Shown piece by piece: positions 27,410 to 35,832 of a DNA stretch of 64,000 nucleotides. Numbering within the stretch: the first letter of the stretch is position 1; every line of letters begins with the position of its first letter. Source of the DNA: Paraburkholderia terricola (lineage in GTDB: Bacteria; Pseudomonadota; Gammaproteobacteria; Burkholderiales; Burkholderiaceae); the NCBI RefSeq assembly GCF_900142195.1, contig NZ_FRAB01000004.1, positions 1 to 64,000 on the forward strand. Direction: 5' to 3'. Made by a program: the position numbers and the translations under genes. The notes beneath the pieces are model-generated. The model did not search any database. It saw nothing but the letters and a program-made list of their open reading frames with translations, and was not told the origin of the DNA.

Positions 27410-29023
27410 TTACTTCTTCATGATCATCAACTGGTCGAAATTGACGGTGCATTCAGGTTGCTCTGGCCGATTATCGGTGGCGACAGGGAGATTGTCGTCC
27501 CGCAAGTCGAACGCCCAGTTCATCTCGGAGGGTGTCAACCTGATTGGCCGTTGATCGCACATTTCGTGGACCGCGGCCACGGCGCCTTTATAGTGGGCCT
27601 GTTTAAGCATGATGTAGCCCGCGACGCTGGCCGCGGATAACAGGGAGTTCATCGCGGCAAAGACGATGATTGCATGGAACTGCTGCCGGCTGGTTGAAAA
27701 CGCCGCGGTGATCAGCAATGGAACCGCGTAAAGCATCGGCACGTATCGCGCCCACCACGATTGTGGGTGGATCAGGACGATAGCCAGCGTGGCGAGCAGG
27801 AAAATCGTCAGGAGATCGGCGCCCTTCCTTTTCCAGAAGAAGGGGATGACACCGATGATGAGCATGACCCCAAAGAAAGGACCGAAGCCGGCAAAGCGCG
27901 TATCGGCCGTGTGAAGCGCGATGAACGCCTCGCGTAGATGCTCCGGCGACAGCGAAAAGCTGGGCTGCGCGTTACTGCAGGCATTACAGTTACTCGGCAC
28001 CGAAAAATACGACAGGAAGAGCCTGTGCAACGGGTTCATGCTTAGAAATTCCGGCGATGCCTGCCGCACGATGATATCCACCTTATCCTTGCCGAGAATA
28101 GGGTAGAAGATGTGCTTACCCGAGGCGATGTTTTCGATGTAGGGCGAATAGCCGATTACCGCGACGGCGACGAACGACCATACAGCCAGTTGCCCGATCA
28201 CCACTTTGTGCTTTCCGATAAAGCCTCTTTTTTCTCCGCCGAAAAATGCCGCGGCGAAGAGCACTAAAACGGAGACACCGGCGAAAACCAGTCCTGTCAT
28301 CTTTGAACCGACCAGAAGCACCAATGCGGTACCCAGTTGCACCGCGGAGTACGGCCGGTTTCTGATGGCGAACAGGAGATTGATGGAGAAGATCGTCCAG
28401 CAGTAATAGTGGGCAGCGTCGACGTAGAGCGTTGTCAACTGGCCGATCGCGACCGGATTGTAGACGCAGGCCGCCGCGGCTAGGAACGCGGCTCTCGCGG
28501 ATTGAATCGCCGTCTGGAACAGCCGCATTAGACAGATCAAAGCGGGAACGCTGAGCAACAACGTGAACGATTTGCCGCTGTTGAAGTGCGTGGTGAGCAC
28601 CTTGGCCGTGTAGGCGAAAAACTCGAACGCCTTGGGATAGTGCTCGGCCCAGAAGATACCGCCGGGCGCGCGCATGCCGGCAGACCAGGCCGATTCGCGG
28701 TCGAGCAGCAGGGCGACCGCGCTGTGGTAATTCAGACCATCGTAACTAAATTCCCTCAAGTGTCCGTAGCCAAACAGTACAGCCGCGATGAACGCTACGG
28801 CGAGAAGCGCTGTGCGCCATCCAGTCCGGAAAAAATACCCATATATTCCGATCGCGACAATAAAGGCAAGCCCGACGATTCGTTGCGATGACGGGCTGTA
28901 GATTCCAATGTTATAGAGCGTCGCCGCGTACAGAGACGACGCGAACACGAAGACAACGACATAGTCGCAAAACCTGGTCCAGTCCACATGTTTGAAGGTG
29001 TTTTTCATCGTCGTCGTAGACAT
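27410..29023 (-). CDS. Multi-pass membrane glycosyltransferase (GT-C, GT39/ArnT-like)
   Basis: A 537-residue integral membrane protein with about 11-13 helices and a first periplasmic loop carrying an acidic residue in FSYDGLNYHSAVALL (~97), as in GT-C transferases that use polyprenyl-phosphate sugars. A second loop motif is GGIFWAEHYPKAFEFFAY. The start is set at MSTTTMKNTF because GAGAAGG precedes it; the frame is open further upstream. It is divergent from the HAD-UbiA fusion gene. Context suggests it transfers a pentose or other sugar from polyprenyl phosphate onto the EPS in the periplasm. Family placement rests on topology and the loop acid and is not secure. Confidence 0.7.
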   Translation of the reverse strand: MSTTTMKNTFKHVDWTRFCDYVVVFVFASSLYAATLYNIGIYSPSSQRIVGLAFIVAIGIYGYFFRTGWRTALLAVAFIAAVLFGYGHLREFSYDGLNYHSAVALLLDRESAWSAGMRAPGGIFWAEHYPKAFEFFAYTAKVLTTHFNSGKSFTLLLSVPALICLMRLFQTAIQSARAAFLAAAACVYNPVAIGQLTTLYVDAAHYYCWTIFSINLLFAIRNRPYSAVQLGTALVLLVGSKMTGLVFAGVSVLVLFAAAFFGGEKRGFIGKHKVVIGQLAVWSFVAVAVIGYSPYIENIASGKHIFYPILGKDKVDIIVRQASPEFLSMNPLHRLFLSYFSVPSNCNACSNAQPSFSLSPEHLREAFIALHTADTRFAGFGPFFGVMLIIGVIPFFWKRKGADLLTIFLLATLAIVLIHPQSWWARYVPMLYAVPLLITAAFSTSRQQFHAIIVFAAMNSLLSAASVAGYIMLKQAHYKGAVAAVHEMCDQRPIRLTPSEMNWAFDLRDDNLPVATDNRPEQPECTVNFDQLMIMKK

Positions 29024-29549
29024 GGATGGGCCTTCTCTCAGGTAAGGGAAAACGTAGAGCGATTGTTGCGGGGGTGATGCTGCTTTTGTTGAATTGCCCG
29101 TAGCCGGCATTGTTTCGAAGGAGCGCCGATACGAAACGGGGCACGGCAAAGCTGTGAATTTGCCACGACAGGGAACGCGGCGATCGTGGACAGCGACGTC
29201 GCTAGCGTGAAGATATCAATGAGGATTATGGGCGCATGTGCGGCGGCGCACAAGGAGCGTGCTTCCCGCTATCGACCCGCTATTGCCCATGAGTCAGCCG
29301 ATGATGATTCGCACGTATGAGCCCACATGCAATTGGCCGTCGGCAGTGATATTTCGTCATCTTTTCGGGAGGTCCCGGGAGCCTCTTTATTGGAGCCCCG
29401 TGCTAATTTGAGTATCGTGCGACGCAGCGCGTCCCACCTTCGCCGGCCCCGTATGTTCAGACATCGGCGTGCGGCTCAACGCGCAAGTGATGGGAGCCGC
29501 CCCGGCGCTTTGCTCAGGCTAACACTTCGATAATCGTTCGAGGCTACCG
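29024..29549. promoter_or_regulatory. Divergent intergenic region, GT-C / HAD-UbiA
   Basis: A 526-bp stretch between divergent genes with no convincing coding sequence; the short open frames have atypical codon use. It presumably holds promoters for both genes. I cannot assign boxes with confidence. Confidence 0.35.
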
Positions 29550-30971
29550 ATGGCTGCTGCAAGCATCCCGCTTTGTGTCGATCTCGACGGCACACTGACC
29601 CATAGCGACCTGTTGATCGAGTCGTTCCTTGTTCTGATCAAGAAAAATCCCCTCTATCTGTTCTATTGCGTCGTCTGGCTGCTGCGGGGAAAGGGATATC
29701 TGAAGGCCCAGATCGCCTCGCGCGTCGCCATCGACGTATCACTGCTGCCCTATAACGCCCGCGTGGTTGATTTCCTCAAACGCGAGCAGTCGAGTGGCCG
29801 TGATCTCTATCTATGCACGGCGGGTGACCAGCGATTTGCCGAACAGATCGCCTCGCATTTCGGATTCTTCAAAGGCGTGATGGCAAGCGACGAGTCGCGC
29901 AATCTCTCCGGCACGAACAAGGCGGGAGCCTTGCTGGCGCGCTTCGGTGTGCAGGGCTTCGACTACTGCGGCAATGCTCGCGCCGATGTGCCGGTCTGGA
30001 AGCAGGCGCGCAGGGCGATTGTCGTGGGAAACAGGCATATGCAGGCGGCGGCGCAGAAAGTGAATCAGACAACCGTCTTCTTCGAAAGCAAGCGTTCTTT
30101 CTTGCGGCTCGCGCTCAGGGAAATGCGCGTTTATCAATGGGTGAAGAACCTGCTGATCTTCGTGCCACTTCTCGCGTCCCATCGCTTCACCAATATCGAC
30201 ACGCTGATCGCAGAGGGCGTGGCGTTCCTTTCGTTCTGTTTTTGCGCGTCGTCCGTGTATCTGTTAAACGATATGCTCGACCTCGATGCGGACAGGCGTC
30301 ATAGCCGCAAGTGCAAGCGCCCGTTCGCTTCCGGTGAATTGTCGCTGGTCTCCGGCATCTTTCTGATGTTCATCCTGCTGGCGGGATCGGCAAGCCTTGC
30401 AGTCATGCTGCCGCAGTCGTTCCAGTTCGTGCTGGCGTGCTATGTCGTCACGACGCTCGCGTATTCGTTTCGCCTGAAGCGCGTGATGCTGGTGGACGTA
30501 TTCGTGCTCGCGGCGCTTTATACCACCCGTATCGTGGCTGGCGGCGCGGCCGGCGGCGTTGTGCTGTCCGACTGGTTGATCATGTTCTCGGTGATGATCT
30601 TTCTCAGCCTCGCGATGGTCAAGCGCTACACCGAACTCGACAAAACGCAGCGGGACGGCAAGGCTTCGGCGGCAGGCCGGGGGTACTTAACCGACGACAT
30701 GAGCATCGTGCGCTCATTCGGAACGGCAGCCGGCTACGTCGCGGTGCTGGTGCTGGCGCTCTATATGAATTCGGCCGACGTCAAGGTGCTGTATCAGCAT
30801 CCGCACAGGCTCTGGGTTCTCTTTTGTCTGCTTCTGTATTGGATCAGCCGCATCTGGATGGTGGCGTTCCGCGGGCAGATGCACGATGACCCGATCGTCT
30901 TCGCGATCAAGAACCGCGCGAGCCTGTTCGTCATCGCACTGTGCGTGCTGACTGTGCTGGCCGCGATGTGA
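29550..30971 (+). CDS. HAD phosphatase-UbiA prenyltransferase fusion (decaprenyl-phosphate phosphoribosyltransferase-like)
   Basis: A 473-residue two-domain protein. The N-terminal HAD domain has CVDLDGTLTHSD (~8-19) with the nucleophile Asp and DGT motif, and GTNKAG/ARADVPVW later. The C-terminal UbiA domain has about eight helices, the prenyl-diphosphate/metal motif NDMLDLDADRRHSRKCKRPF (~248) and the second motif VKRYTELDKTQRDGKASAAG. These resemble DPPR synthases (mycobacterial Rv3806c type), which attach 5-phosphoribose to polyprenyl phosphate. The HAD domain could remove the 5-phosphate from that product, joining two steps. It is convergent with the SDR epimerase and divergent from the GT-C gene. 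Domain calls are secure; the pathway is inference. Confidence 0.88.
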   Translation: MAAASIPLCVDLDGTLTHSDLLIESFLVLIKKNPLYLFYCVVWLLRGKGYLKAQIASRVAIDVSLLPYNARVVDFLKREQSSGRDLYLCTAGDQRFAEQIASHFGFFKGVMASDESRNLSGTNKAGALLARFGVQGFDYCGNARADVPVWKQARRAIVVGNRHMQAAAQKVNQTTVFFESKRSFLRLALREMRVYQWVKNLLIFVPLLASHRFTNIDTLIAEGVAFLSFCFCASSVYLLNDMLDLDADRRHSRKCKRPFASGELSLVSGIFLMFILLAGSASLAVMLPQSFQFVLACYVVTTLAYSFRLKRVMLVDVFVLAALYTTRIVAGGAAGGVVLSDWLIMFSVMIFLSLAMVKRYTELDKTQRDGKASAAGRGYLTDDMSIVRSFGTAAGYVAVLVLALYMNSADVKVLYQHPHRLWVLFCLLLYWISRIWMVAFRGQMHDDPIVFAIKNRASLFVIALCVLTVLAAM

Positions 30972-31040
30972 AGAAGAGGAAAGGGCGTTCCGGAGCGCCT
31001 GTTCGCGTCTCCGGGGTCTTCGCGCTGTTCTGGCGTGCCA

Positions 31041-31985
31041 CTATTCCGAGCGGGAAAGTCCCGGCCGCGCGGCTGCGCTGCGATTGATGTGGACGGCGAT
31101 ATCCCTTGCGATTCTTGCATTCGAAAACTGCGGGCGCCAGCCAATAGCAAGCGACTCGTCGATCGAGAGGACGTGCTGGAGTTCGAGCATCAGCAACTGT
31201 TCGCGCGCGAGCAGCCTGTAACCGGAAAGAGACGATATCCACTTCACGGGAAGCAATGGAATCGCGATTTTTCGCACATGCCGGACGCCAAGCTCCGCTG
31301 AGATTTCGTCGATCCACTGGCGAATCGACAGCGGGTCTGGATCGGCGGCATTGAAAAAACCGGCGGCACGCGTTTCCGCGACGCGATAGATCAGGCTCGC
31401 CACGTCGAGGACGTGCACCATGTGGATCTTATGGTTGCCGTGACCGGGAAATGCAACGAGACCGAACTTCGTCATCATGTTGACGAAGCCTCGGAACAGG
31501 CCCTCTCTTCCTTCTCCGCCAATGATGCAGGGAATGATCGTGGCCGCCCCCGGCACGGTGTCGACGAACGCCTGGGCAGCCATCTTCGAGCGGCTGTACA
31601 CGCCTTCACCACCCATTCTGCTGTGTATGTCGTACTGGTTCTGTCCGGTTTGGCGGTACATCATGCTCGTGCCGACGTGAATGAAATGCGATCCCTGGAA
31701 GCGATAGCGCTCGCAAAGGTTCCTTGCCGCCAGCACGTTGTTCCGTTCAAAGAACGACTTTCTGAAGAGAAGGGGGACGCCTTTGGTAACGTATTGAACC
31801 GCCGCGCAATTGACCACCACGTCGACGTTCGGCAGCGAAGCAGTGAACGCGGCATCGGCGAGATCGCCTGGCAAGTCGACTGGGCCGGTCCTGTCGGTGG
31901 TAGTCACGTCATGAGCGCGCGCCTTGAATTGCTTGACGCACTCGCTACCGAGAAAGCCCGCTGCGCCGGTGATCAGTACTCGCAT
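31041..31985 (-). CDS. NAD-dependent sugar epimerase/dehydratase (extended SDR)
   Basis: A 314-residue extended short-chain dehydrogenase. The Rossmann motif is MRVLITGAAGFLGSECVKQF, the active-site Tyr-Lys pair is in GVYSRSKMAAQ, and NAADPDPLSIRQWIDEI lies in the sugar-binding half. Such enzymes epimerise, reduce or dehydrate activated sugars. The ATG at 31985 has AGGGAG upstream, which is why I prefer it to an upstream in-frame start at 32033 that would overlap the neighbouring gene. It is 22 bp downstream of the SMR-type gene and convergent with HAD-UbiA. A role in modifying a nucleotide- or lipid-linked sugar for the EPS is likely. The substrate is unknown. Confidence 0.88.
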   Translation of the reverse strand: MRVLITGAAGFLGSECVKQFKARAHDVTTTDRTGPVDLPGDLADAAFTASLPNVDVVVNCAAVQYVTKGVPLLFRKSFFERNNVLAARNLCERYRFQGSHFIHVGTSMMYRQTGQNQYDIHSRMGGEGVYSRSKMAAQAFVDTVPGAATIIPCIIGGEGREGLFRGFVNMMTKFGLVAFPGHGNHKIHMVHVLDVASLIYRVAETRAAGFFNAADPDPLSIRQWIDEISAELGVRHVRKIAIPLLPVKWISSLSGYRLLAREQLLMLELQHVLSIDESLAIGWRPQFSNARIARDIAVHINRSAAARPGLSRSE

Positions 31986-32007
31986 GATGCGACTCCCTGT
32001 TCGATCC

Positions 32008-32379
32008 CTACGATTTCGCAACCAGATAGACACCGACGATGATGACGGCGATGCCCAACAATTTCTGCGTCGACAGATATTCTCCGAACAGATACCACGC
32101 GGCTATCGCGTTCACCACGTATCCGATCGACAGCATCGGATACGCCACGCTCACCGGAACCTTGGACAGCGCCACGATCCAGATCGCAACGCTCAGTACG
32201 TAGCATGCCAGCCCCGCCATGATGTGAGGCTCGAATCCCACTCTGAAGAGCGCTGAAACGGCTGTTTGGCGACTGAATCCAAAGGCTCCCAGCGCATTGG
32301 TTCCCGCTTTCAGCCAGAGTTGCGCCATTGCATTCAGCAGGACGCCGGTCACGATCAGAACAAAGCTCGCAATGCTCAC
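32008..32379 (-). CDS. SMR/EamA-type small membrane protein (ArnE/ArnF-like)
   Basis: A 123-residue protein with four helices. It has the small-multidrug-resistance-like layout, including VPVSVAYPMLSIGYVVNAIA (~77-96) with the conserved Tyr-Pro and Gly positions. ArnE/ArnF relatives help flip undecaprenyl-phosphate-linked aminoarabinose. The GTG start at 32379 is preceded by a strong GGAGG. It is just upstream of the epimerase and likely cotranscribed with it. In this setting it may flip a polyprenyl-phosphate sugar across the inner membrane to feed the GT-C enzyme. A multidrug or general metabolite transporter is the alternative. Confidence 0.85.
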   Translation of the reverse strand: MSIASFVLIVTGVLLNAMAQLWLKAGTNALGAFGFSRQTAVSALFRVGFEPHIMAGLACYVLSVAIWIVALSKVPVSVAYPMLSIGYVVNAIAAWYLFGEYLSTQKLLGIAVIIVGVYLVAKS

Positions 32380-32573
32380 TTATCCTCCGGGAATGGATGC
32401 CAGAAATCGCGAGAGATCTCGCCATCCTGTTCGATCAGAAGAAAGACGGAAACGGCGAGCGTGAAGTGAGACCATGATACGTGGCTAATAACGCGGCGCG
32501 CGGCATAAATTCCGCATTCACGGCCAAACGTATCGAATAGCGCGGCGCGTGGTTCGTCAAGGGAGTGCCGCAT
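32376..32573 (-). CDS. Possible small ORF coupled to the SMR-type gene
   Basis: A 65-residue open frame whose TGA stop overlaps the GTG start of the SMR-type gene (GTGA), an arrangement typical of translational coupling. Its middle has a hydrophobic stretch (HFTLAVSVFLLIEQ). No ribosome-binding site or family is recognised, and the N-terminal half looks like chance coding. It is listed because of the overlap geometry only. Confidence 0.2.
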   Translation of the reverse strand: MRHSLDEPRAALFDTFGRECGIYAARRVISHVSWSHFTLAVSVFLLIEQDGEISRDFWHPFPEDK

Positions 32574-33505
32574 GTGGAAGATGTCCGCTGAACACGATGT
32601 GTTGGCGGATTCGACCGAGGCTCGCCGAGAAACGCATTCAACGCTGTCGTCAGTACATTGAATGTAATGACAAACGCAGCCGATAGGTCAGTGCAAAAGA
32701 GAACATTCTATTTTCAACTTAGCCATATTGGAAAATGGCCCATTAAATATCGCCGATTTCGATCTATTTAAAACAACTCGTTGGAATAGGAATGTCTTGT
32801 TGCAACCACGGCGGTCTACTCCGGTCGAGTGAGTACAACTTGCCCGGTTGCGCATCGCGCATCGGGAGGCGGCCGCGCGCGGGGGAAGGGTGGCCTCACT
32901 TCGGCGGGTGCGCGCCGCCTACCCGGCGGAAAAATAAAGCCCCATTCCAATAGGGTCGAAGTGCCAATTGAGCGCATCAGTCCTCTGATGATCATAAGAA
33001 AGTAGGAATTTTCGCTGCGTCTCAAATTGTTCGAAAGATTCCTGCTTTCTGGCGGAAAAAAACTATTTCCACTGTAATTCAAACCGCATTCCGGGTACGA
33101 TTTACTCCGTCGCGCCGCATTTGTGAATAACTTACCGAACAGATCCCACGTCGGTCGTCCTTCCGGTGAAACGTTTGCGCCACGCGCGGCTCGCGGTTTG
33201 AGCAGCAGATCAATACCGTGTCAGGTCGTCTCCATCGTTTGCAAAAGAGATAGTGGACGTGCGGGTAGGCTCGCCCGGAGGATCGGCGACGCTCGCGCGG
33301 CGGATTACTGCGTCTCTTCAAACGTCTTTGTCGACCACTAATCAAGCATCAGATTTGTGCGCGTATGCGCAGGACTTTCTTCGCCCTTAAGCGTTCCGGG
33401 TTAATGGGCGGCGAGTCTTGACGCATCTACTCAATTCGAAAACTCCAGAAAGTTAATACTTGGATTTTTTATCGGGAATTTTCTCGACAGCGGAAATTAT
33501 TTGAC
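32574..33505. other. Long AT-richer non-coding region
   Basis: About 930 bp without a convincing gene between the SMR-type gene and the lipoprotein glycosidase. Segments near 32650-32810 and 33400-33500 are clearly more AT-rich than the flanks. A 13-bp palindrome, TACATT-G-AATGTA, lies at 32654-32666. The remainder holds short overlapping open frames with no ribosome-binding sites. It may mark an old junction within the polysaccharide region and must contain the promoter of the downstream glycosidase. Confidence 0.4.
32654..32666. repeat. 13-bp palindrome TACATT-G-AATGTA
   Basis: Perfect 6-bp arms around a central G. Its half-site hexamer AATGTA also occurs in the palindrome GGAATGTACATTCC beside the GlxA-type regulator, so it could be a second target of one regulator. 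The match is short and the link is weak. Confidence 0.3.
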
Positions 33506-35071
33506 ATGGTGAAACGACGTCAATTCATTGGTTGCCTAACGGCTCTTGGTGGCAGTTATATTTTGAGCGCCTGTGGCGGCGGTTCGGAAGACGGCAACAG
33601 CACGGATCAATCAGCCGTCAATAAAGCAACGGCACACGCGGGCACCCCCTCGGCCAGCGGCACCGCAATTCCCCCTGCAAGTTCCATTACCGACAACTCG
33701 GGCGCCGTGTGGACGCTGGCGAATGGCTCGGTGTATCGAAACGGCGCGAAAGCCGGCAACACCTACAACGTCGCATTGGTGCTGTACTACAGCGGCGGTG
33801 TGTATCACCAGGGCTCCGGCGGCCAGTTCTATTCATGGACCGGCTCGACATGGGTAACGTGCAACGACCCGCGTATGGGCGGCACTTCAGCGGAGGGTAC
33901 GACGCTCCCTACGTCGCCGTACATTATCGACAAGACGGCCGCGGTCTGGACCCTCGTGAATGGCGTCATTTACAGGAACGGCGCGACCGTGGGCAACACC
34001 TACAATGTGTCGCTGGTGCTCTGGTACGGCGGCAAGATCTGGCATCAGGGTTCAGGCGGCCAGTTCTACGTGAACGTGGACGTGCGCAACGTCAAGGCCC
34101 AATGGCTGCCGTGCAGCGACCCACGTATCGCCGTTGCTCCCGCGGCAGGTTCCTTCTACGGAATGAACGGGCACTGGGATTACACGTACACGCCTACTCA
34201 ACTGGTCTCGATGTTGAAAGACATGGGCTGTACGACCTATCGCGTCGGCTGCACGGACGACCCGAACCAGATCAATGCCGTCGTCAAAATCGCGCAAGCC
34301 TTCCAGTCAGCCGGACTCAAGCTGCTCGTGCTGATCCAGCAAGGTGTGTACGACTCCAGCGGTACGGTGTTTTCTGGCGAGTCGGCGGCTTATACCCGCG
34401 CTTTCGCTTGTGCCAGGACTGTCGCAAACGCAATGAAACCGTACGGCGTGACCATGTACGAATGCGGAAATGAACTGACCCGGCAGAACGCCACGGTCAT
34501 GAACTTCTCCTACGCGGGTTCGTTGGCGATGGACTTCAACAATACGAACTGGCCCGCCATGCGCGGCGCCATGCGCGGCATGATCGACGGCGTGAAGTCG
34601 GTCCAGTCCACGGCGAAGTGCGGTATCAATTTCTGCGTTGCCGATATTGGCGCGGCCGACGCTTTGTGGGAAGGCATGCAACCCGACGGCACGGGCGGTC
34701 ATCCGAAGGTGCGTTGGGATATCACCACCTGGCACAATTACGATGCGTATGGGGACATTTTCAGAATCGGCTCCGACGGAAACGGCCCCACCTTCGACCT
34801 TCCGACGTATTGCAAGGCCCGATATGGCGTGCCTTTCATGATTACCGAATGGAATACCGGCCCGGACCAAAGCGAGTCCTTCCGCGCGAACTACATCACC
34901 ACGCAATTGGGCGAGTTTTATCAAGCGAGAAAGACGCACAACATTCAGTCCGTGATGTACTACGTGCTGGATAGCGGGAACACGACCTACGGCATTATGA
35001 TCAACACGGTTCCAATAACCGAGCCGTACAATGCGTTCAAGACCTTCACGGCGGGCCACCCGGACAACTGA
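33506..35071 (+). CDS. Tat-type lipoprotein glycoside hydrolase with duplicated N-terminal domain
   Basis: A 521-residue exported protein. The twin-arginine MVKRRQF start and lipobox ILSAC (Cys23) predict a Tat-exported lipoprotein. After a low-complexity linker come two similar ~62-residue repeats (residues 63-123 and 142-207) sharing VWTL-NG--YRNGA--GNTYNV and HQGSGGQFY, then an S/CDPR ending. The catalytic part (~215-521) looks like a clan GH-A barrel: E323 in YECGNEL is the acid/base candidate and E448 in MITEWNTG the nucleophile candidate. It has many Cys residues. It is followed by a strong hairpin terminator. Its place next to the EPS locus suggests it acts on the exopolysaccharide or a related surface glycan. 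I do not recognise the repeat domain. Confidence 0.85.
   Translation: MVKRRQFIGCLTALGGSYILSACGGGSEDGNSTDQSAVNKATAHAGTPSASGTAIPPASSITDNSGAVWTLANGSVYRNGAKAGNTYNVALVLYYSGGVYHQGSGGQFYSWTGSTWVTCNDPRMGGTSAEGTTLPTSPYIIDKTAAVWTLVNGVIYRNGATVGNTYNVSLVLWYGGKIWHQGSGGQFYVNVDVRNVKAQWLPCSDPRIAVAPAAGSFYGMNGHWDYTYTPTQLVSMLKDMGCTTYRVGCTDDPNQINAVVKIAQAFQSAGLKLLVLIQQGVYDSSGTVFSGESAAYTRAFACARTVANAMKPYGVTMYECGNELTRQNATVMNFSYAGSLAMDFNNTNWPAMRGAMRGMIDGVKSVQSTAKCGINFCVADIGAADALWEGMQPDGTGGHPKVRWDITTWHNYDAYGDIFRIGSDGNGPTFDLPTYCKARYGVPFMITEWNTGPDQSESFRANYITTQLGEFYQARKTHNIQSVMYYVLDSGNTTYGIMINTVPITEPYNAFKTFTAGHPDN
33692..34126 (+). repeat. Intragenic duplication (two ~62-aa domain copies)
   Basis: Copy 1 spans 33692-33874 and copy 2 spans 33929-34126. 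The protein repeats share long identical blocks, including HQGSGGQFY and GNTYNV. They probably form a tandem carbohydrate-binding or adhesive module on the lipoprotein glycosidase. Confidence 0.8.
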
Positions 35072-35099
35072 TCGACGGGTTGTTCATTCGTGACGAAAG

Positions 35100-35131
35100 A
35101 CCGGGTCTCCTGCTTCGCGCGGAGACCCGGT
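35100..35131 (+). terminator. Intrinsic terminator after lipoprotein glycosidase
   Basis: A perfect 11-bp stem ACCGGGTCTCC / GGAGACCCGGT with a 10-base loop lies 28 bp after the stop codon. The trailing sequence is only moderately T-rich, so efficiency is uncertain, but the stem is very strong. Confidence 0.7.
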
Positions 35132-35832
35132 TGCATCGTTTACAGACGTACTCGAGACGCCACTCAACCAGGCGCTCGACCGTGAGCCGCGGTTGTCGAG
35201 TCGCGGCCAATGCGAATACCGTCATTCGCAAACCTGTCGCTGTCTTGTCGCTGTCTTGTCGCTGTCTTGTCGCTGTGAAGCGTCAAAAGCAAGTGCTAAA
35301 GAGACGGTCGGCAGGTTGCGGCTTCCTTGAACGGCTCAGCTATCTGGTCTGCCTTGCATCGTCTCGATGCTGCCCGCTCCCGCGCCAGCCCTTCTCTCTC
35401 GGGACTCAAAAGCGCTCTGCATACGGAGCTGTTCCGGTCGTCGAACGCACGGCGTTGACAGCCCATACGTCCACCATGCGTCCACCATTTTCGGCCATGC
35501 TGTCCAAAACTGCGGATGTAAATTCCTTACGATTTTTTTCAGTCTCCGTTAGGCTTGCTGTGCAGAGACGAGGATCGCGAAAGGCGGCGCTGCCGCACTT
35601 TTGCAAAATTATTAATTGAATCCGATTGGCTTGAGGAAGACCGAGGCCGGAGCAAATCCGGCCACGCCAATTGCCTGAACGCCCGCGTTAGAACACGCGA
35701 GCGCAGGCGCCAGCTATTGCCATACTGGCAAGCGATATCTCACGACAGCGCAGACCCGTCGCCAAAGATGTGTCAGCGGGACGACACGCGGCCAATGCAA
35801 ATGCATGGGTGCCGCCATTAAATGGAGGAGTC
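35132..35832. other. Non-coding spacer before tyrosinase
   Basis: About 700 bp with no convincing gene. A long plus-strand open frame across it runs through the terminator and lacks coding character. It contains an 11-bp tandem repeat (35235-35276) and an AT-rich patch around 35500-35560 that may be part of the tyrosinase promoter region. Confidence 0.4.
35235..35276 (+). repeat. 11-bp tandem repeat, nearly four copies
   Basis: The unit TGTCGCTGTCT is repeated three times in full, followed by a partial fourth copy. It lies in non-coding DNA and could vary in copy number by slippage. Confidence 0.85.

Noticed and set aside
35080-35619. 179-codon frame between glycosidase and tyrosinase
   Set aside because: It runs through a strong hairpin terminator and the 11-bp repeat and lacks a ribosome-binding site and coding-like composition.
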